Source: JAEUMD01 sp050246945 (GTDB lineage Bacteria; Pseudomonadota; Alphaproteobacteria; Rhizobiales; Hyphomicrobiaceae). From it: a stretch of DNA of 64,000 nt. The position numbers were made by a program, and so were the translations under genes. Below are positions 26,509-35,159 of the stretch, one piece after another (the first letter of the stretch is position 1; every line of letters starts with the position of its first letter). Location: positions 62,001-126,000 of the forward strand of contig JBFWVC010000011.1 of NCBI GenBank assembly GCA_050246945.1. The letters are read 5' to 3'. The notes below the pieces were generated by a model. The model saw only the letters and a program-made list of their open reading frames with translations. It was not told the DNA's origin and did not search any database.

Positions 26509-27897
26509 TCATGCCGTTGCTGTGACAGCCATCGGCTCGGCGCGGGCCAATCGCTCGGCCTTCATGCGCTCGGCAACAAGGAACGCCAGCTCCAGCGACT
26601 GGTCCGCGTTGAGGCGCGGATCGCAATGCGTGTGGTAGCGGTCCGACAGGTCCGTCTCGCTGATCGCGGTGGCGCCGCCAGTGCATTCAGTCACATTCTG
26701 GCCGGTCATCTCGACATGGATGCCGCCAGCGTGTGCATTCTCCGCACGCAAGACGTCGAAGAACACCTCGACCTCCTTCAGGATGCGGTCGAAGGGCCGC
26801 GTCTTGAAACCGGTGGCTGCCGAGATCGTATTGCCGTGCATCGGATCGCAGGACCAGACCGGCAGGCGGCCCGCCTTCTGCACAGCGCGCACCAGCTTGG
26901 GCAGGTGTGTCGTCACCTTGTCCGCACCGAAACGGCAGATCAGCGTCAGGCGACCCGGCTCGTTCTTGGGGTCGAGGATGTCCATCAGTTTCAACAGGCC
27001 GTCAGGCTCGATCGAAGGACCGCACTTGAGGCCGATCGGATTCTTGACGCCGCGCGCGAACTCGATGTGCGCGTGGTCGGGCTGGCGCGTGCGGTCGCCG
27101 ATCCACAGCATGTGACCAGACGTGGCATAGTAGTCGCCGCTGGTGGAATCCAACCGCGTCAACGCCTGCTCGTAGCCAAGCAACAGGGCCTCATGCGAGG
27201 TGTAGAAGCGCGTGGTGCGCAGCTGCGGTGTGTTGTCAGAGGTGATGCCGCAAGAGCGCATGAAGCTCAGCGTTTCGGAAATTCGGTCGGCCAACTCCTG
27301 GTAGCGATGGCCCTGGGGGCTGTCCTTGACGAAGCCGAGGTTCCACTGATGCACACGCTCAAGGTCGGCGTAACCTCCGCTGGCAAAGGCGCGGATCAGG
27401 TTCAGAGTCGCCGCAGACTGACGGTAGGCCTGGAGCTGGCGGTGCGGATCGGGAATGCGCGCGTCCACCTCGAACTCGGACCCGTTGACGATATCGCCGC
27501 GATAACTTGGAAGTTCGATCAGGCCCTTCTTCTCGGTCGGCGCAGAACGCGGCTTGGCGAACTGGCCAGCAATGCGGCCGACCTTCACCACCGGCGAACC
27601 TCCCGCATAGGTGAGCACGACCGCCATCTGAAGGAAGACGCGGAAGAAATCGCGGATGTTATCGGCCCGGTGCTCGGCGAAGCTCTCGGCGCAATCGCCG
27701 CCCTGCAAAAGGAAGCCGCGACCCTGGGCCACCTCGCCCAGGGCCTTTTTCAGCTCGCGCGCCTCGCCCGCGAAGACGAGCGGCGGAAAGGTTGATAGCT
27801 TCGCCTCCACATCCATCAGCGCTTCGAGATCGGGGTAATCTGGCACCTGGACGATCGGTTTCGAACGCCAGCTGTCGGGGGACCAAGGTGCCGCCAT
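26509..27897 (-). CDS. Class II 3-deoxy-7-phosphoheptulonate synthase
   Basis: This encodes 462 residues, the plant-like class II DAHP synthase of the shikimate pathway. It condenses phosphoenolpyruvate and erythrose 4-phosphate. Diagnostic stretches are FLLQGGDCAESFAE, VGRIAGQFAKPRS, YRGDIVNG, LLLGYEQALTR, MLWIGDRTRQPD, GLKCGPS, WSCDPMHGNT and HVEMTGQNVTECTGG. AGGAG lies upstream of the ATG. It stands alone; nearby genes on this strand (nadE, gltX) are 300 bases away. Confidence 0.95.
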   Translation of the reverse strand: MAAPWSPDSWRSKPIVQVPDYPDLEALMDVEAKLSTFPPLVFAGEARELKKALGEVAQGRGFLLQGGDCAESFAEHRADNIRDFFRVFLQMAVVLTYAGGSPVVKVGRIAGQFAKPRSAPTEKKGLIELPSYRGDIVNGSEFEVDARIPDPHRQLQAYRQSAATLNLIRAFASGGYADLERVHQWNLGFVKDSPQGHRYQELADRISETLSFMRSCGITSDNTPQLRTTRFYTSHEALLLGYEQALTRLDSTSGDYYATSGHMLWIGDRTRQPDHAHIEFARGVKNPIGLKCGPSIEPDGLLKLMDILDPKNEPGRLTLICRFGADKVTTHLPKLVRAVQKAGRLPVWSCDPMHGNTISAATGFKTRPFDRILKEVEVFFDVLRAENAHAGGIHVEMTGQNVTECTGGATAISETDLSDRYHTHCDPRLNADQSLELAFLVAERMKAERLARAEPMAVTATA

Positions 27898-28254
27898 GGG
27901 TTCACTCTCCTGAAACGAACGCAAAAGTGCCTGATACGGACGGCACAGTGCCCGCCCGAGATTTCCTGCCCGGTGGCGGGACCCGCCGATTGAGGCTTCA
28001 TCGTGCGGCCATCATGCCATTCGAGCGGCCTTATAGGCCATACCTTGGCGGGTGGCCAGCCTCCCGCGCCCTGCAGTCGGCCGAAAACGCTGGACCCGCA
28101 CCAGTTGATGGCCTGCGCGCGCCGCGCCGTCACCCGGCTTGACCGGGATCAGCGCGTATTGCCTAAGCAATCGCCTGACGGGTCTTTTTCGGCTGACGCG
28201 CCCATGTGGGCTGTGGCAGCTTCCTGCTCAGTAGATAGTGAGTTGGCTCCGCGA
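27898..28254. other. Intergenic region between divergent genes
   Basis: About 360 bases between DAHP synthase (minus) and the carboxylate-amine ligase (plus). It should hold both promoters. I see no repeat or clear operator. Frames reading into the ligase from upstream have no ribosome-binding site. Confidence 0.45.
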
Positions 28255-29382
28255 ATGAAACCTCCCTCCTTCACCTTCGGCATCGAGGAGGAATATCACC
28301 TCGTCGACCTCGACACCCGGGATCTCTCAGCGGCGCCGGCCGACCTGATGGCGGCCTGCGAGGAGGAACTCGGAAAGCAGGTCGCCCCGGAATTCTTCCG
28401 CAGCCAGATCGAGATCGGCACGCAGGTTTGCTCCGCTTTCTCGCAGGCGCGCGAGGAGCTTTCGCGACTGCGCGGCACGATCGCCCGTAACGCCGCGAAA
28501 TTCGGACTGGCGCCCATCGCTGCCTCGACCCATCCGTTCGCCAGAAAGGCAACGCTGGAAACGACGCCCAAGGAGCGCTACCAAGCCCTGGCGCGGGACT
28601 TCGGCGGCATCGGCCGCCGGCTGTCGATCTGCGGCATGCATGTGCACGTGGCAATCGAGGACGATGACGACCGCGTCGATCTGATGAACCAGATCCGCTA
28701 TTTCCTGCCTCACCTCTTGATGCTTTCGACTTCTTCGCCGTTCTGGGAGGGCGAGGACACCGGGCTCAAGAGCTACCGGCTGTCGATCTTCCACGAACTG
28801 CCGCGAACGGGCCTGCCGCAACGCTTCGAGAGCTTCGGCGAATACCAGCGCACCGTCGACGTGCTGGTGCGCGCGGGCGTGATCGAGGACGCCACCAAGG
28901 TCTGGTGGGATCTGCGCCCGTCGGCGCGCTTCCCGACGCTGGAGATGCGCGTCACCGATGTGTGCCCTCACATGGAAGACGCGCTGACTATCGCGGCGCT
29001 CTACGTCTCGGTGGCGCGCATGCTCTATCGTATCAAGGGGCGAAACCAGCGCTGGCGCAGCTACCCCGCGTTTCTCATCGAAGAGAACCGATGGCGTGCG
29101 CAACGCTATGGCGTCGACGACAGGCTGTTCGATTTCGGCAAGGGAACGCTCGTTCCCTTCGCAGAGCTGATCGACGAACTGATCGAGATGATTGCCGAGG
29201 ATGCCACTGAGATCGGTTGTCTGGCCGAAATCGAACGCGCCCGGCAAATCATCGCGGGTGGAACGGGCGCGGATCGGCAGCTCGGCGTTCTGGAAGAGCA
29301 ACTCGGGCGTGGCGTCGATCGCGATCAGGCGATGAAGAGCGTCGTCGACATGCTGATCAAGGAGACGGTCGCCGGGTTGTAG
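28255..29382 (+). CDS. Carboxylate-amine ligase (YbdK / GCS2 family)
   Basis: This encodes 375 residues. It starts MKPPSFTFGIEEEYHLVDL, the GCS2 family hallmark, and has ICGMHVHVAIEDDD, LTIAALYVSVARMLY and SARFPTLEMRVTDVCP. Members form gamma-glutamyl-cysteine or related bonds with ATP; YbdK-type enzymes have weak glutamate-cysteine ligase activity. With glutathione reductase 3 kb away, a role in thiol metabolism is possible, but the true substrate is unknown. The start is fixed by family alignment; the ribosome site is weak. Confidence 0.87.
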   Translation: MKPPSFTFGIEEEYHLVDLDTRDLSAAPADLMAACEEELGKQVAPEFFRSQIEIGTQVCSAFSQAREELSRLRGTIARNAAKFGLAPIAASTHPFARKATLETTPKERYQALARDFGGIGRRLSICGMHVHVAIEDDDDRVDLMNQIRYFLPHLLMLSTSSPFWEGEDTGLKSYRLSIFHELPRTGLPQRFESFGEYQRTVDVLVRAGVIEDATKVWWDLRPSARFPTLEMRVTDVCPHMEDALTIAALYVSVARMLYRIKGRNQRWRSYPAFLIEENRWRAQRYGVDDRLFDFGKGTLVPFAELIDELIEMIAEDATEIGCLAEIERARQIIAGGTGADRQLGVLEEQLGRGVDRDQAMKSVVDMLIKETVAGL

Positions 29383-29397
29383 CGGCGCGGGATCTGG

Positions 29398-30021
29398 TCA
29401 GCGGCGATGCAGCTCCGTCTCGATGTTGATGCGGATCTCGTCGGAAACGAGCGGTATCGATCGCGTGATGCCGAACTCGCTGCGCAGGATCTGCGTGCGC
29501 GCAGAAAAGCCCGAGGCGTAGACGCCGGCATAAGTCGGATTGATCTTGGAGAGCGGATGCTCGCCGGAGAAATTCCAGACGACCGAGAGAGTCGCGGGGC
29601 GCGTCACTCCGTTGAACGTCAACTCGCCCGCCACATTGGCCGTCTTGGCCGTGGTCATAACGACTTCGCTGCTCTTGAATGTAATTTCGGGGTACTGGGC
29701 GGCATTGAGATAATCGGGCGTCTTCAACAGAACGTCGTCGAGAGCCGGAACCCCGGTAGAAAGGCTCCGCAAGGGGATGCGCACATCGATGCGGCTCTCC
29801 TCCGGTCTTTCCTGATCGAAGACCACCTCGCCTGAGACATCCTGGAAACGGCCCGACTGGCGGGAAAGTCCCAGATGATCCCAGCTGAAGCGGATCTCCG
29901 TGTGATCCTTGTCGAACGTGTAGGTATCGGGCGCCGCGCTCGCGGGAACCGTCGCGCCGGACGACATCGCAATTGCAAGCAGAGCCACGTGCATCACTCT
30001 CGTGCGCAAGAGCGCCAGCAT
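29398..30021 (-). CDS. YceI-family periplasmic protein
   Basis: This encodes 207 residues with a signal peptide (MLALLRTRVMHVALLAIAMS, ending VPASA). The YceI lipocalin-like domain shows DTYTFDKDHTEIRFSWDHLGLS at its start, then GVPALDDVLLKTPDYLNAAQYPEITF, VAGELTFNGVTRPATLSV and FGITRSIPLVSDEIRI. These proteins bind isoprenoid lipids or act in acid/osmotic stress in the periplasm. An upstream ATG at 30063 has a better ribosome site (AGGTG) but gives an over-long signal peptide. Confidence 0.88.
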   Translation of the reverse strand: MLALLRTRVMHVALLAIAMSSGATVPASAAPDTYTFDKDHTEIRFSWDHLGLSRQSGRFQDVSGEVVFDQERPEESRIDVRIPLRSLSTGVPALDDVLLKTPDYLNAAQYPEITFKSSEVVMTTAKTANVAGELTFNGVTRPATLSVVWNFSGEHPLSKINPTYAGVYASGFSARTQILRSEFGITRSIPLVSDEIRINIETELHRR

Positions 30022-30203
30022 GGATTGACGAAAGAATTGCCAGTTGCAGCATGAGCCGCGCATGAAACACCTATGAGGTACACGTTTTGGCAAGAACCGG
30101 GATTCCATCCCGGTTGCCGGGCAGGTTGACCCACCATAAGGCTCTAGGGTGCGGACTTGACGCAAAAGTGGCAGCTTTGCGAACCGCGCTTCTTTTCCAC
30201 GCT

Positions 30204-30959
30204 TCACAGCCCTGCAGACATGCCGCCATCCACCATGAGTTCGGAGCCGGTTACGAAGGCGGAGTCGTCGCTTGCAAAGAAAAGCGCCGCGCGAGCGATG
30301 TCTTCGCCGGTGCCGAAGCGGCGCATAGGCGTCTGGTCCAGCAGAGCCTTTCGGATAGCCGGGTTCTTTAGCACGCGCTCGGTCAGCGCTGTTTCGACGA
30401 AGCCCGGGGAGAGCGTGTTAACGCGAATGCCGAAGGAAGCATACTCGACCGCCAGCGCACGCGTGAGCGCCGCCACTGCACCCTTGGTCGCGGAGTAAGC
30501 CGCAAGCTGTCGCAGGCCACGGTGGCCCATGATGGAGGCGACGTTGATGAGCGAGCCGCTGCCGCTGGCCTTCAGGAGCGGGAAAACATCGCGCGCTATG
30601 CGCACCACGCCATCGAGGTTCACTTCGCGCAGGCGCACCCACTCCTCGTCGGTCAAGTGACGGAAATCGGCGCGCACGTTGATGCCCGCGTTGTTGACGA
30701 CGACATCGGCCTTGCCGTGCCGCGTCTCGAGCGTGCGGATGAGCGCGGTCACGTCCTGACCTCGGGTGACATCGCAGGCGATAGCGGTCGCGGTTCGGCC
30801 TCGCGAGCTTAAGGTTGCGGCAGCCACCTCGGCGGCGGCGGCATCGACATCGGCAATGTAGACGTGGGCTCCCTCGGCCGCGAAGACGTCCGCAATCGAC
30901 AGCCCGATACCGCCGCCCGATCCGGTCACGACAGCGATTTTTCCGGCAAGTCTCGGCAT
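30204..30959 (-). CDS. SDR-family oxidoreductase
   Basis: This encodes 251 residues, a classical short-chain dehydrogenase. The NAD(P)-binding motif is VVTGSGGGIGLS (TGxxxGIG), followed by NNAG and the catalytic Ser-Tyr-Lys in VASIMGHRG...YSATK. IADVD after the second strand ends in an acidic residue, which favours NAD over NADP. The C-terminus has GSELMVDGGMSAGL. Substrate unknown. AAAGGGG precedes the ATG. Confidence 0.88.
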   Translation of the reverse strand: MPRLAGKIAVVTGSGGGIGLSIADVFAAEGAHVYIADVDAAAAEVAAATLSSRGRTATAIACDVTRGQDVTALIRTLETRHGKADVVVNNAGINVRADFRHLTDEEWVRLREVNLDGVVRIARDVFPLLKASGSGSLINVASIMGHRGLRQLAAYSATKGAVAALTRALAVEYASFGIRVNTLSPGFVETALTERVLKNPAIRKALLDQTPMRRFGTGEDIARAALFFASDDSAFVTGSELMVDGGMSAGL

Positions 30960-31284
30960 GAAAGCCCCTTTGGATCGCTGCGGGCGGGACCATGTCGCCC
31001 CGACCTGCCTTTCGGGCAGATGGTTTAGGCCGGGGCAGGATCCGTTTCAACCCGGGTGTGCGGACATGACAAACAGGCGTAGTGGCCGACCTCGAGTCGT
31101 CGCTTTAGCACCTCCACGAATGTTCTGGATCGACTGACGCCTGGCGACCCTCGCCCGGCACTCAAACGTCAGATCCAGAACACTAGATCGCGTTCATGTT
31201 TCATAGAATCACGAACGCGATCTAGCTCCTTGAATTGAACATGTTCTTCACGCTGAACCGCTGCACACTTCAGCTGAACATGCT
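30960..31284. other. Repeat-filled gap before gor
   Basis: The gap upstream of the SDR gene and downstream of gor. The right half is made of the palindromes at 31121-31186 and 31183-31225 and the composite repeat ending at 31288. The left 160 bases should hold the SDR promoter. Confidence 0.5.
31121..31186. repeat. CTAG-ended palindrome
   Basis: TGTTCTGGATCGACTGACGC on the left pairs with CGTCAGATCCAGAACACTAG on the right over a loop of about 25 bases. A degraded copy of the same element (TGTTCTTGATCGACTGGCG...TGTCAGATCCAG) lies inside 34041-34216. Confidence 0.65.
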
Positions 31285-31288
31285 CTAG
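31183..31288. repeat. Composite palindromic repeat, copy 3, overlapping a stop codon
   Basis: The first module is a CTAG-bounded hairpin (CTAGATCGCGTTC / GAACGCGATCTAG, 31183-31225). The second is GAACATGTTCTTCACGCTGA pairing with TTCAGCTGAACATGCTC, ending CTAG at 31285-31288. That last CTAG supplies the stop codon of the glutathione reductase gene. Confidence 0.8.
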
Positions 31289-32667
31289 GACTTGGCAGCT
31301 GCCCGCTTGGTGCGCATCGTCACCAACTCCTCGGCAGCGCTCGGATGCAGCGGCATGGTGCGATCGAAATCGGATTTCCGGGCACCCATGCGCATGGCGA
31401 TGGCGGCCATCTGCACCATCTCGGCGGCATCGGGGCCGAACACGTGGCAGCCGAGCACGCGCTGAGATTCCCGATCGACGACGAGCTTCATCATCGTGCG
31501 CTCCTGGCGGCCGGCCAGCGTGGCGCGCATAGGGCGGAAGCGGGAGACATAAATGTCGAGCGCGTGGACCCGCTCGGCGGCCAGATGCTCGGGCAATCCA
31601 ACCGTGCCGATCTCGGGGCTAGAAAAGACGGCGGTTGGCACCATCTCGTAGTCGATATCGCGTGTCATGCCGGCGAACTCGCGATCGGCGAAGGCATGGC
31701 CGTCGCGGATCGCCACCGGTGTCAGCTGGGGCTTATCGGTGACGTCGCCAACAGCGTAGATCGACGGCACGGACGAGCGGAACTCCTCGTCGACGACCAC
31801 GTGACCGTTCCAGCCACATTCCACGCCGACTGCCGCGAGCCCAAGGCCCTTTACATTCGGCACGCGCCCGGTGGCGTACATCACAACGTCGGCCTCGAGC
31901 ATTGAACCATTATCGAAATGTACGCGCTTGCCGTCTGCGGTCGCGTCCACCTTCGGGATCGTGTGGCCGGTGAGGATGCGTATGCCCTTGGCTTGGTAAG
32001 CCTCCGTCAACGCATCGCGCAGATCCTCATCAAAGCCGCGCAGGATCTTGTCGCCGCGATAGACGATCGTCGTCTCGGCGCCGAGGCCGGAGAAGATACC
32101 AGCGAACTCAACGGCGATGTAGCCACCACCGACAATGACGATGCGCTCGGGAAGCCGCTCGAGGTGGAAAGCCTCGTTGGATGTGATGACGTGCTCGCGG
32201 CCCTCAAGGTCGGGCTCCACGAAGGGAACGCCGCCTGTCGCCACAAGTATCTTGCGCGCATGCACGTCCTGTCCCGATTTGTCCAAACGGACCATAGTGG
32301 GGCCTGCGAGTGTCGCGTACTCGGAATAGAGCGTCACGCCAGCATTTCGCAGCGTGCTCTGATAGAGACCTTCCAGGCGCGCAATCTCGCGGTCCTTCGC
32401 GGCAATCAGTGCGGCCCAGTCGAAGCGCGGAGTTTCGACCGTCCAGCCGAAGCCTGCCGAATCGGCGAAGTCGTCGGCAAAGCGGCTGGCGTAGACTAGC
32501 AGCTTCTTGGGCACGCAGCCTCGGATGACGCAGGTTCCGCCATAGCGGTCGGATTCGGCCAGGGCGACACGCGCGCCGTGGCGCGCTGCGATGCGCGCGG
32601 CGCGCACGCCGCCTGATCCGCCGCCAATGACAAAAAGATCGAATTCATGCTCCGGCATGCCGCCCAT
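31285..32667 (-). CDS. gor: Glutathione-disulfide reductase
   Basis: This encodes 460 residues of the pyridine nucleotide-disulfide oxidoreductase family. FAD site FVIGGGSGGVRAARIAA, redox-active disulfide YGGTCVIRGCVPKK, NAD(P) site IVIVGGGYIAVEFAGIFSGLG, second FAD site SIYAVGDVTDKPQLTPVA, and the C-terminal catalytic His in MPLHPSAAEELVTM. It keeps glutathione reduced in the cytoplasm. The residue pattern VGGGYIAVE and VYRGDKILR points to NADPH. ATG at 32658 is an alternative start. The stop codon is the CTAG end of a dispersed repeat. Confidence 0.93.
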   Translation of the reverse strand: MGGMPEHEFDLFVIGGGSGGVRAARIAARHGARVALAESDRYGGTCVIRGCVPKKLLVYASRFADDFADSAGFGWTVETPRFDWAALIAAKDREIARLEGLYQSTLRNAGVTLYSEYATLAGPTMVRLDKSGQDVHARKILVATGGVPFVEPDLEGREHVITSNEAFHLERLPERIVIVGGGYIAVEFAGIFSGLGAETTIVYRGDKILRGFDEDLRDALTEAYQAKGIRILTGHTIPKVDATADGKRVHFDNGSMLEADVVMYATGRVPNVKGLGLAAVGVECGWNGHVVVDEEFRSSVPSIYAVGDVTDKPQLTPVAIRDGHAFADREFAGMTRDIDYEMVPTAVFSSPEIGTVGLPEHLAAERVHALDIYVSRFRPMRATLAGRQERTMMKLVVDRESQRVLGCHVFGPDAAEMVQMAAIAMRMGARKSDFDRTMPLHPSAAEELVTMRTKRAAAKS

Positions 32668-32761
32668 CGCCCTCTTTCGTGATGTGTCCCGTGCTCCGGG
32701 CGGAGGTTTAGGTCGGCCGTGCGGTCAACTCAAGTCCTATGGTTGAGCAGACGCAAAGCGT

Positions 32762-33247
32762 TCAAGGCTTGTTCTTTTTCTGGATGGCCTTGAGTTCGCG
32801 CACTGCCATCAACCCGTATTTCTGGCCGATCTGTGCGCCTTGTTGCATAAGTTCCGGCATTGCGGAGATAAACTTGGCGCCCGTGCCCGAACGGTAGAAC
32901 GCACTGACCTCCTTGAGTTCTGCGGCCGTGAAACGCTCCGCATAAAGGCTGGCGAATTCCTCGACCATCTGGTCACGATAAGATTTGAACTTGGCGCTGA
33001 ATGCCGCGAAATCCTTTTCGGCTTGGGCGTCTGCCTCGCCGCGGCCGGACTCGCGGGCGCCGGCGCCCATGCCCTGCTTCATCATGTCGAGCATGAGCTC
33101 GATCTGCTTCTTTGCTCCGGTGACCTCGATCAACTCCATGGCAGCCGCGACGCGCTCTGGATCGGCAGGATTTTCCTGTGCCATCGCAGGCGCGGCAAGA
33201 ACCAGCACGAAGGCAATAGCGCTCAAAGCCATGCGCACAAAGTACAT
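32762..33247 (-). CDS. DUF2059 secreted protein
   Basis: This encodes 161 residues with a clean signal peptide (MYFVRMALSAIAFVLVLAAP, ending AMAQ). The rest is helical, with the DUF2059 pattern FASLYAERFTAAELKEVSAFYRSGTGAKFISAMPEL. These proteins are periplasmic and of unknown function. GGAGG precedes the start. The next gene upstream on the same strand has the same domain, so the two look like tandem paralogues that have diverged strongly. Confidence 0.87.
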   Translation of the reverse strand: MYFVRMALSAIAFVLVLAAPAMAQENPADPERVAAAMELIEVTGAKKQIELMLDMMKQGMGAGARESGRGEADAQAEKDFAAFSAKFKSYRDQMVEEFASLYAERFTAAELKEVSAFYRSGTGAKFISAMPELMQQGAQIGQKYGLMAVRELKAIQKKNKP

Positions 33248-33372
33248 CTAATTCCTCCATCGGCCGACGGACCATCTTTGCAATCGTAGTCGAACGGCGG
33301 GGGTGTGAGAACAGCGGTCGGTGGGGACTTTCGAATTGGCGATGCCAACCCTGGACACGTCAGAGCCTGCAA

Positions 33373-33888
33373 CTATCTCCCGTCGGCCTGGCCCGCCGCA
33401 CCTTTCTCGATCGCCTTGATGACATCGGATTGGAACTGCCCCATGCGCGCGGCGATAAGCCCGCCCAGCTCAGGCGTCAGCTTGTTGAACTTGCGGCCCG
33501 CATCGCTCTGCTGGAACGCGGCGATCGCTTCCATTTCACCGGTTGTGAAGTTGCGAGCATAGAATTGCACCGCAATGTTCTCCATGTCGGCGAGGAACTC
33601 CTTTACGCGGGGGCTGTCGGGTCCCATCTGCTTGTCGGCATAAGCGGTGAAGCCCACCACCTTCTTGGGCTCGGTGGCCTGCATGCGCATGACGAGCGCC
33701 TGGCGAAGCTGCTCGACAGAGGCGAGCGCCTGTCCGTTCGCGTCCATGGCATGCACCAAATCCCCGGCTGCGGCAACGCGCGCGGCATCCGGCTCGGACG
33801 TCGCCTGCTCAGCCACAAGTGGGCCTGCAAATGCAGCACCGCAGAGGACAAGAGCGAGCGCCGAGATGCGGATCACAGTTCGCTTCAT
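33373..33888 (-). CDS. DUF2059-like secreted protein, paralogue of its neighbour
   Basis: This encodes 171 residues. A signal peptide (MKRTVIRISALALVLCGAAF, ending PLVAEQ) precedes a helical domain with FYARNFTTGEMEAIAAFQQSDAGRKFNKLTPEL, aligned with FTAAELKEVSAFYRSGTGAKF of the adjacent protein. Identity is limited to this C-terminal motif. GGAGAG lies upstream of the ATG. Function unknown; periplasmic. Confidence 0.8.
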   Translation of the reverse strand: MKRTVIRISALALVLCGAAFAGPLVAEQATSEPDAARVAAAGDLVHAMDANGQALASVEQLRQALVMRMQATEPKKVVGFTAYADKQMGPDSPRVKEFLADMENIAVQFYARNFTTGEMEAIAAFQQSDAGRKFNKLTPELGGLIAARMGQFQSDVIKAIEKGAAGQADGR

Positions 33889-34209
33889 TATGACTCTCCT
33901 GTGTTTATCTCTTTCGTCGTCTATTCCAGGTTGCCGCATGCTTTGCTGATCCGTGCACGCGAGCCAAGACATAGCCGCACCTGCCGGCACGGTGTTAGCG
34001 CTGATTTTCGCCGGAAGGCCCCCGCAAGCGGGCCAAGTCCCTAGTGTTCCGACCCTGACGCCAGGTTCCCTACTGGGCACCTGCGCATCAGCCCGGAACC
34101 CTGGATTTTTTGGTTTGTGTTCTTGATCGACTGGCGTTTGACGACCTTCGCGCTGGCAACAAATGTCAGATCCAGCCTCCGGGGTCCGGATCCTGGCGAG
34201 CGCGAAGCG
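33889..34209. other. Gap containing a nested degraded repeat
   Basis: About 320 bases between rpiA and the DUF2059 gene. The right half is the repeat at 34041-34216; the left half should hold the DUF2059 promoter. No gene is supported here. Confidence 0.45.
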
Positions 34210-34216
34210 TCAGGAT
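34041..34216. repeat. Nested, degraded palindromic repeat next to rpiA
   Basis: It starts CTAGTGTTCCGACCCTGACG, the outer left arm, which pairs loosely with GGATCCTGGCG...GCGTCAGG at the right end. Inside lies a worn copy of the 31121-31186 palindrome. The right arm overlaps the rpiA stop codon. Confidence 0.55.
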
Positions 34217-34983
34217 TTTTCGTCTCTACCGGAGCCCGCATCATTCTCCTCGAAATGGCTGTCTTCCCAATCCTCGTCATCAGCGTAGTCCGCCTCGAGG
34301 ACTTTCACGCCGTCGGGACCAGCGATGACAGCCGCGTCGGCAAGACCTATGAACAGTCCGTTCTCGACGACGCCGGGCACGAGCTTCAAAGCCTGATCCA
34401 GTTCCTCGGGCTCCTCGATCGCATCAAAGTGCGCATCGACGATGAAGTTGCCGCTATCGGTGCGGAATGGCTCGCCGGACGCGGTCAAGCGCAACTTCAG
34501 TTCGCCCGAACAGCCGCAATCCTCGCTCAGCATCTCGATCATGCCGAGCGTCGCCTTGAGGCCGAAAGGAATGACCTCGATTGGCAGCGGGAACTTGCCC
34601 AGCGTCTCCACAAGCTTCGATGCATCGGCGATCACGACCATTCGGTCGGATGCGGTCGCGACGATCTTCTCGCGCAGCAGAGCTCCGCCGCCGCCCTTGA
34701 TGAGACGCAGGCCAGTATCGAGTTCGTCGGCGCCGTCGATCGTCAGGTCCAGGAACGGCTCCATGTCGAGTGTCGTCAGACGGATGCCCAAAGCCTCGGC
34801 CTGGCGGCGCGTTGCCTCGGAGGTCGGCACGGCAATGACATCGAGACCTTCGACCACGCGTTTGCCCAAAAGGTCGACGAATGCCGCTGCCGTCGATCCT
34901 GTTCCAAGGCCGAGCTTCATGCCACTCTCGACGAACATCAGTGCGCGCTCCGCCGCCATTCTCTTCAATTCATCGGCACTCAT
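34210..34983 (-). CDS. rpiA: Ribose-5-phosphate isomerase A
   Basis: This encodes 257 residues. Core motifs are MKLGLGTGSTAAAFVD, TIDGADELD, LIKGGGGALLREKIVA and SGNFIVDAHF. It interconverts ribose 5-phosphate and ribulose 5-phosphate in the pentose phosphate pathway. RpiA is usually about 220-235 residues; here an acidic tail of some 25 residues follows VLEADYADDEDWEDSHFEEN. GGGGAGAG precedes the start. Its stop codon lies in the arm of a repeat. Confidence 0.93.
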   Translation of the reverse strand: MSADELKRMAAERALMFVESGMKLGLGTGSTAAAFVDLLGKRVVEGLDVIAVPTSEATRRQAEALGIRLTTLDMEPFLDLTIDGADELDTGLRLIKGGGGALLREKIVATASDRMVVIADASKLVETLGKFPLPIEVIPFGLKATLGMIEMLSEDCGCSGELKLRLTASGEPFRTDSGNFIVDAHFDAIEEPEELDQALKLVPGVVENGLFIGLADAAVIAGPDGVKVLEADYADDEDWEDSHFEENDAGSGRDEKS

Positions 34984-35159
34984 CGCAGCTCTCCCCGGCC
35001 TCATCCAGCGCAATCGATCCTTTTCGCCGCGCACAATAGCCAGAACCGTGCCCGAAAAAGAAGCGTGATTTTGCGTGTCGCGACTTGCGGCCGGGGAAGG
35101 AACGGCAGGCGATCCAGGGCGCCGCCTGGGCAATCGAGATCCGCTTTGCCAGCCCGGCA

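Noticed and set aside
26281..27795. 504-codon plus-strand frame opposite DAHP synthase
   Set aside because: Antisense to a full-length conserved enzyme; no start signal.
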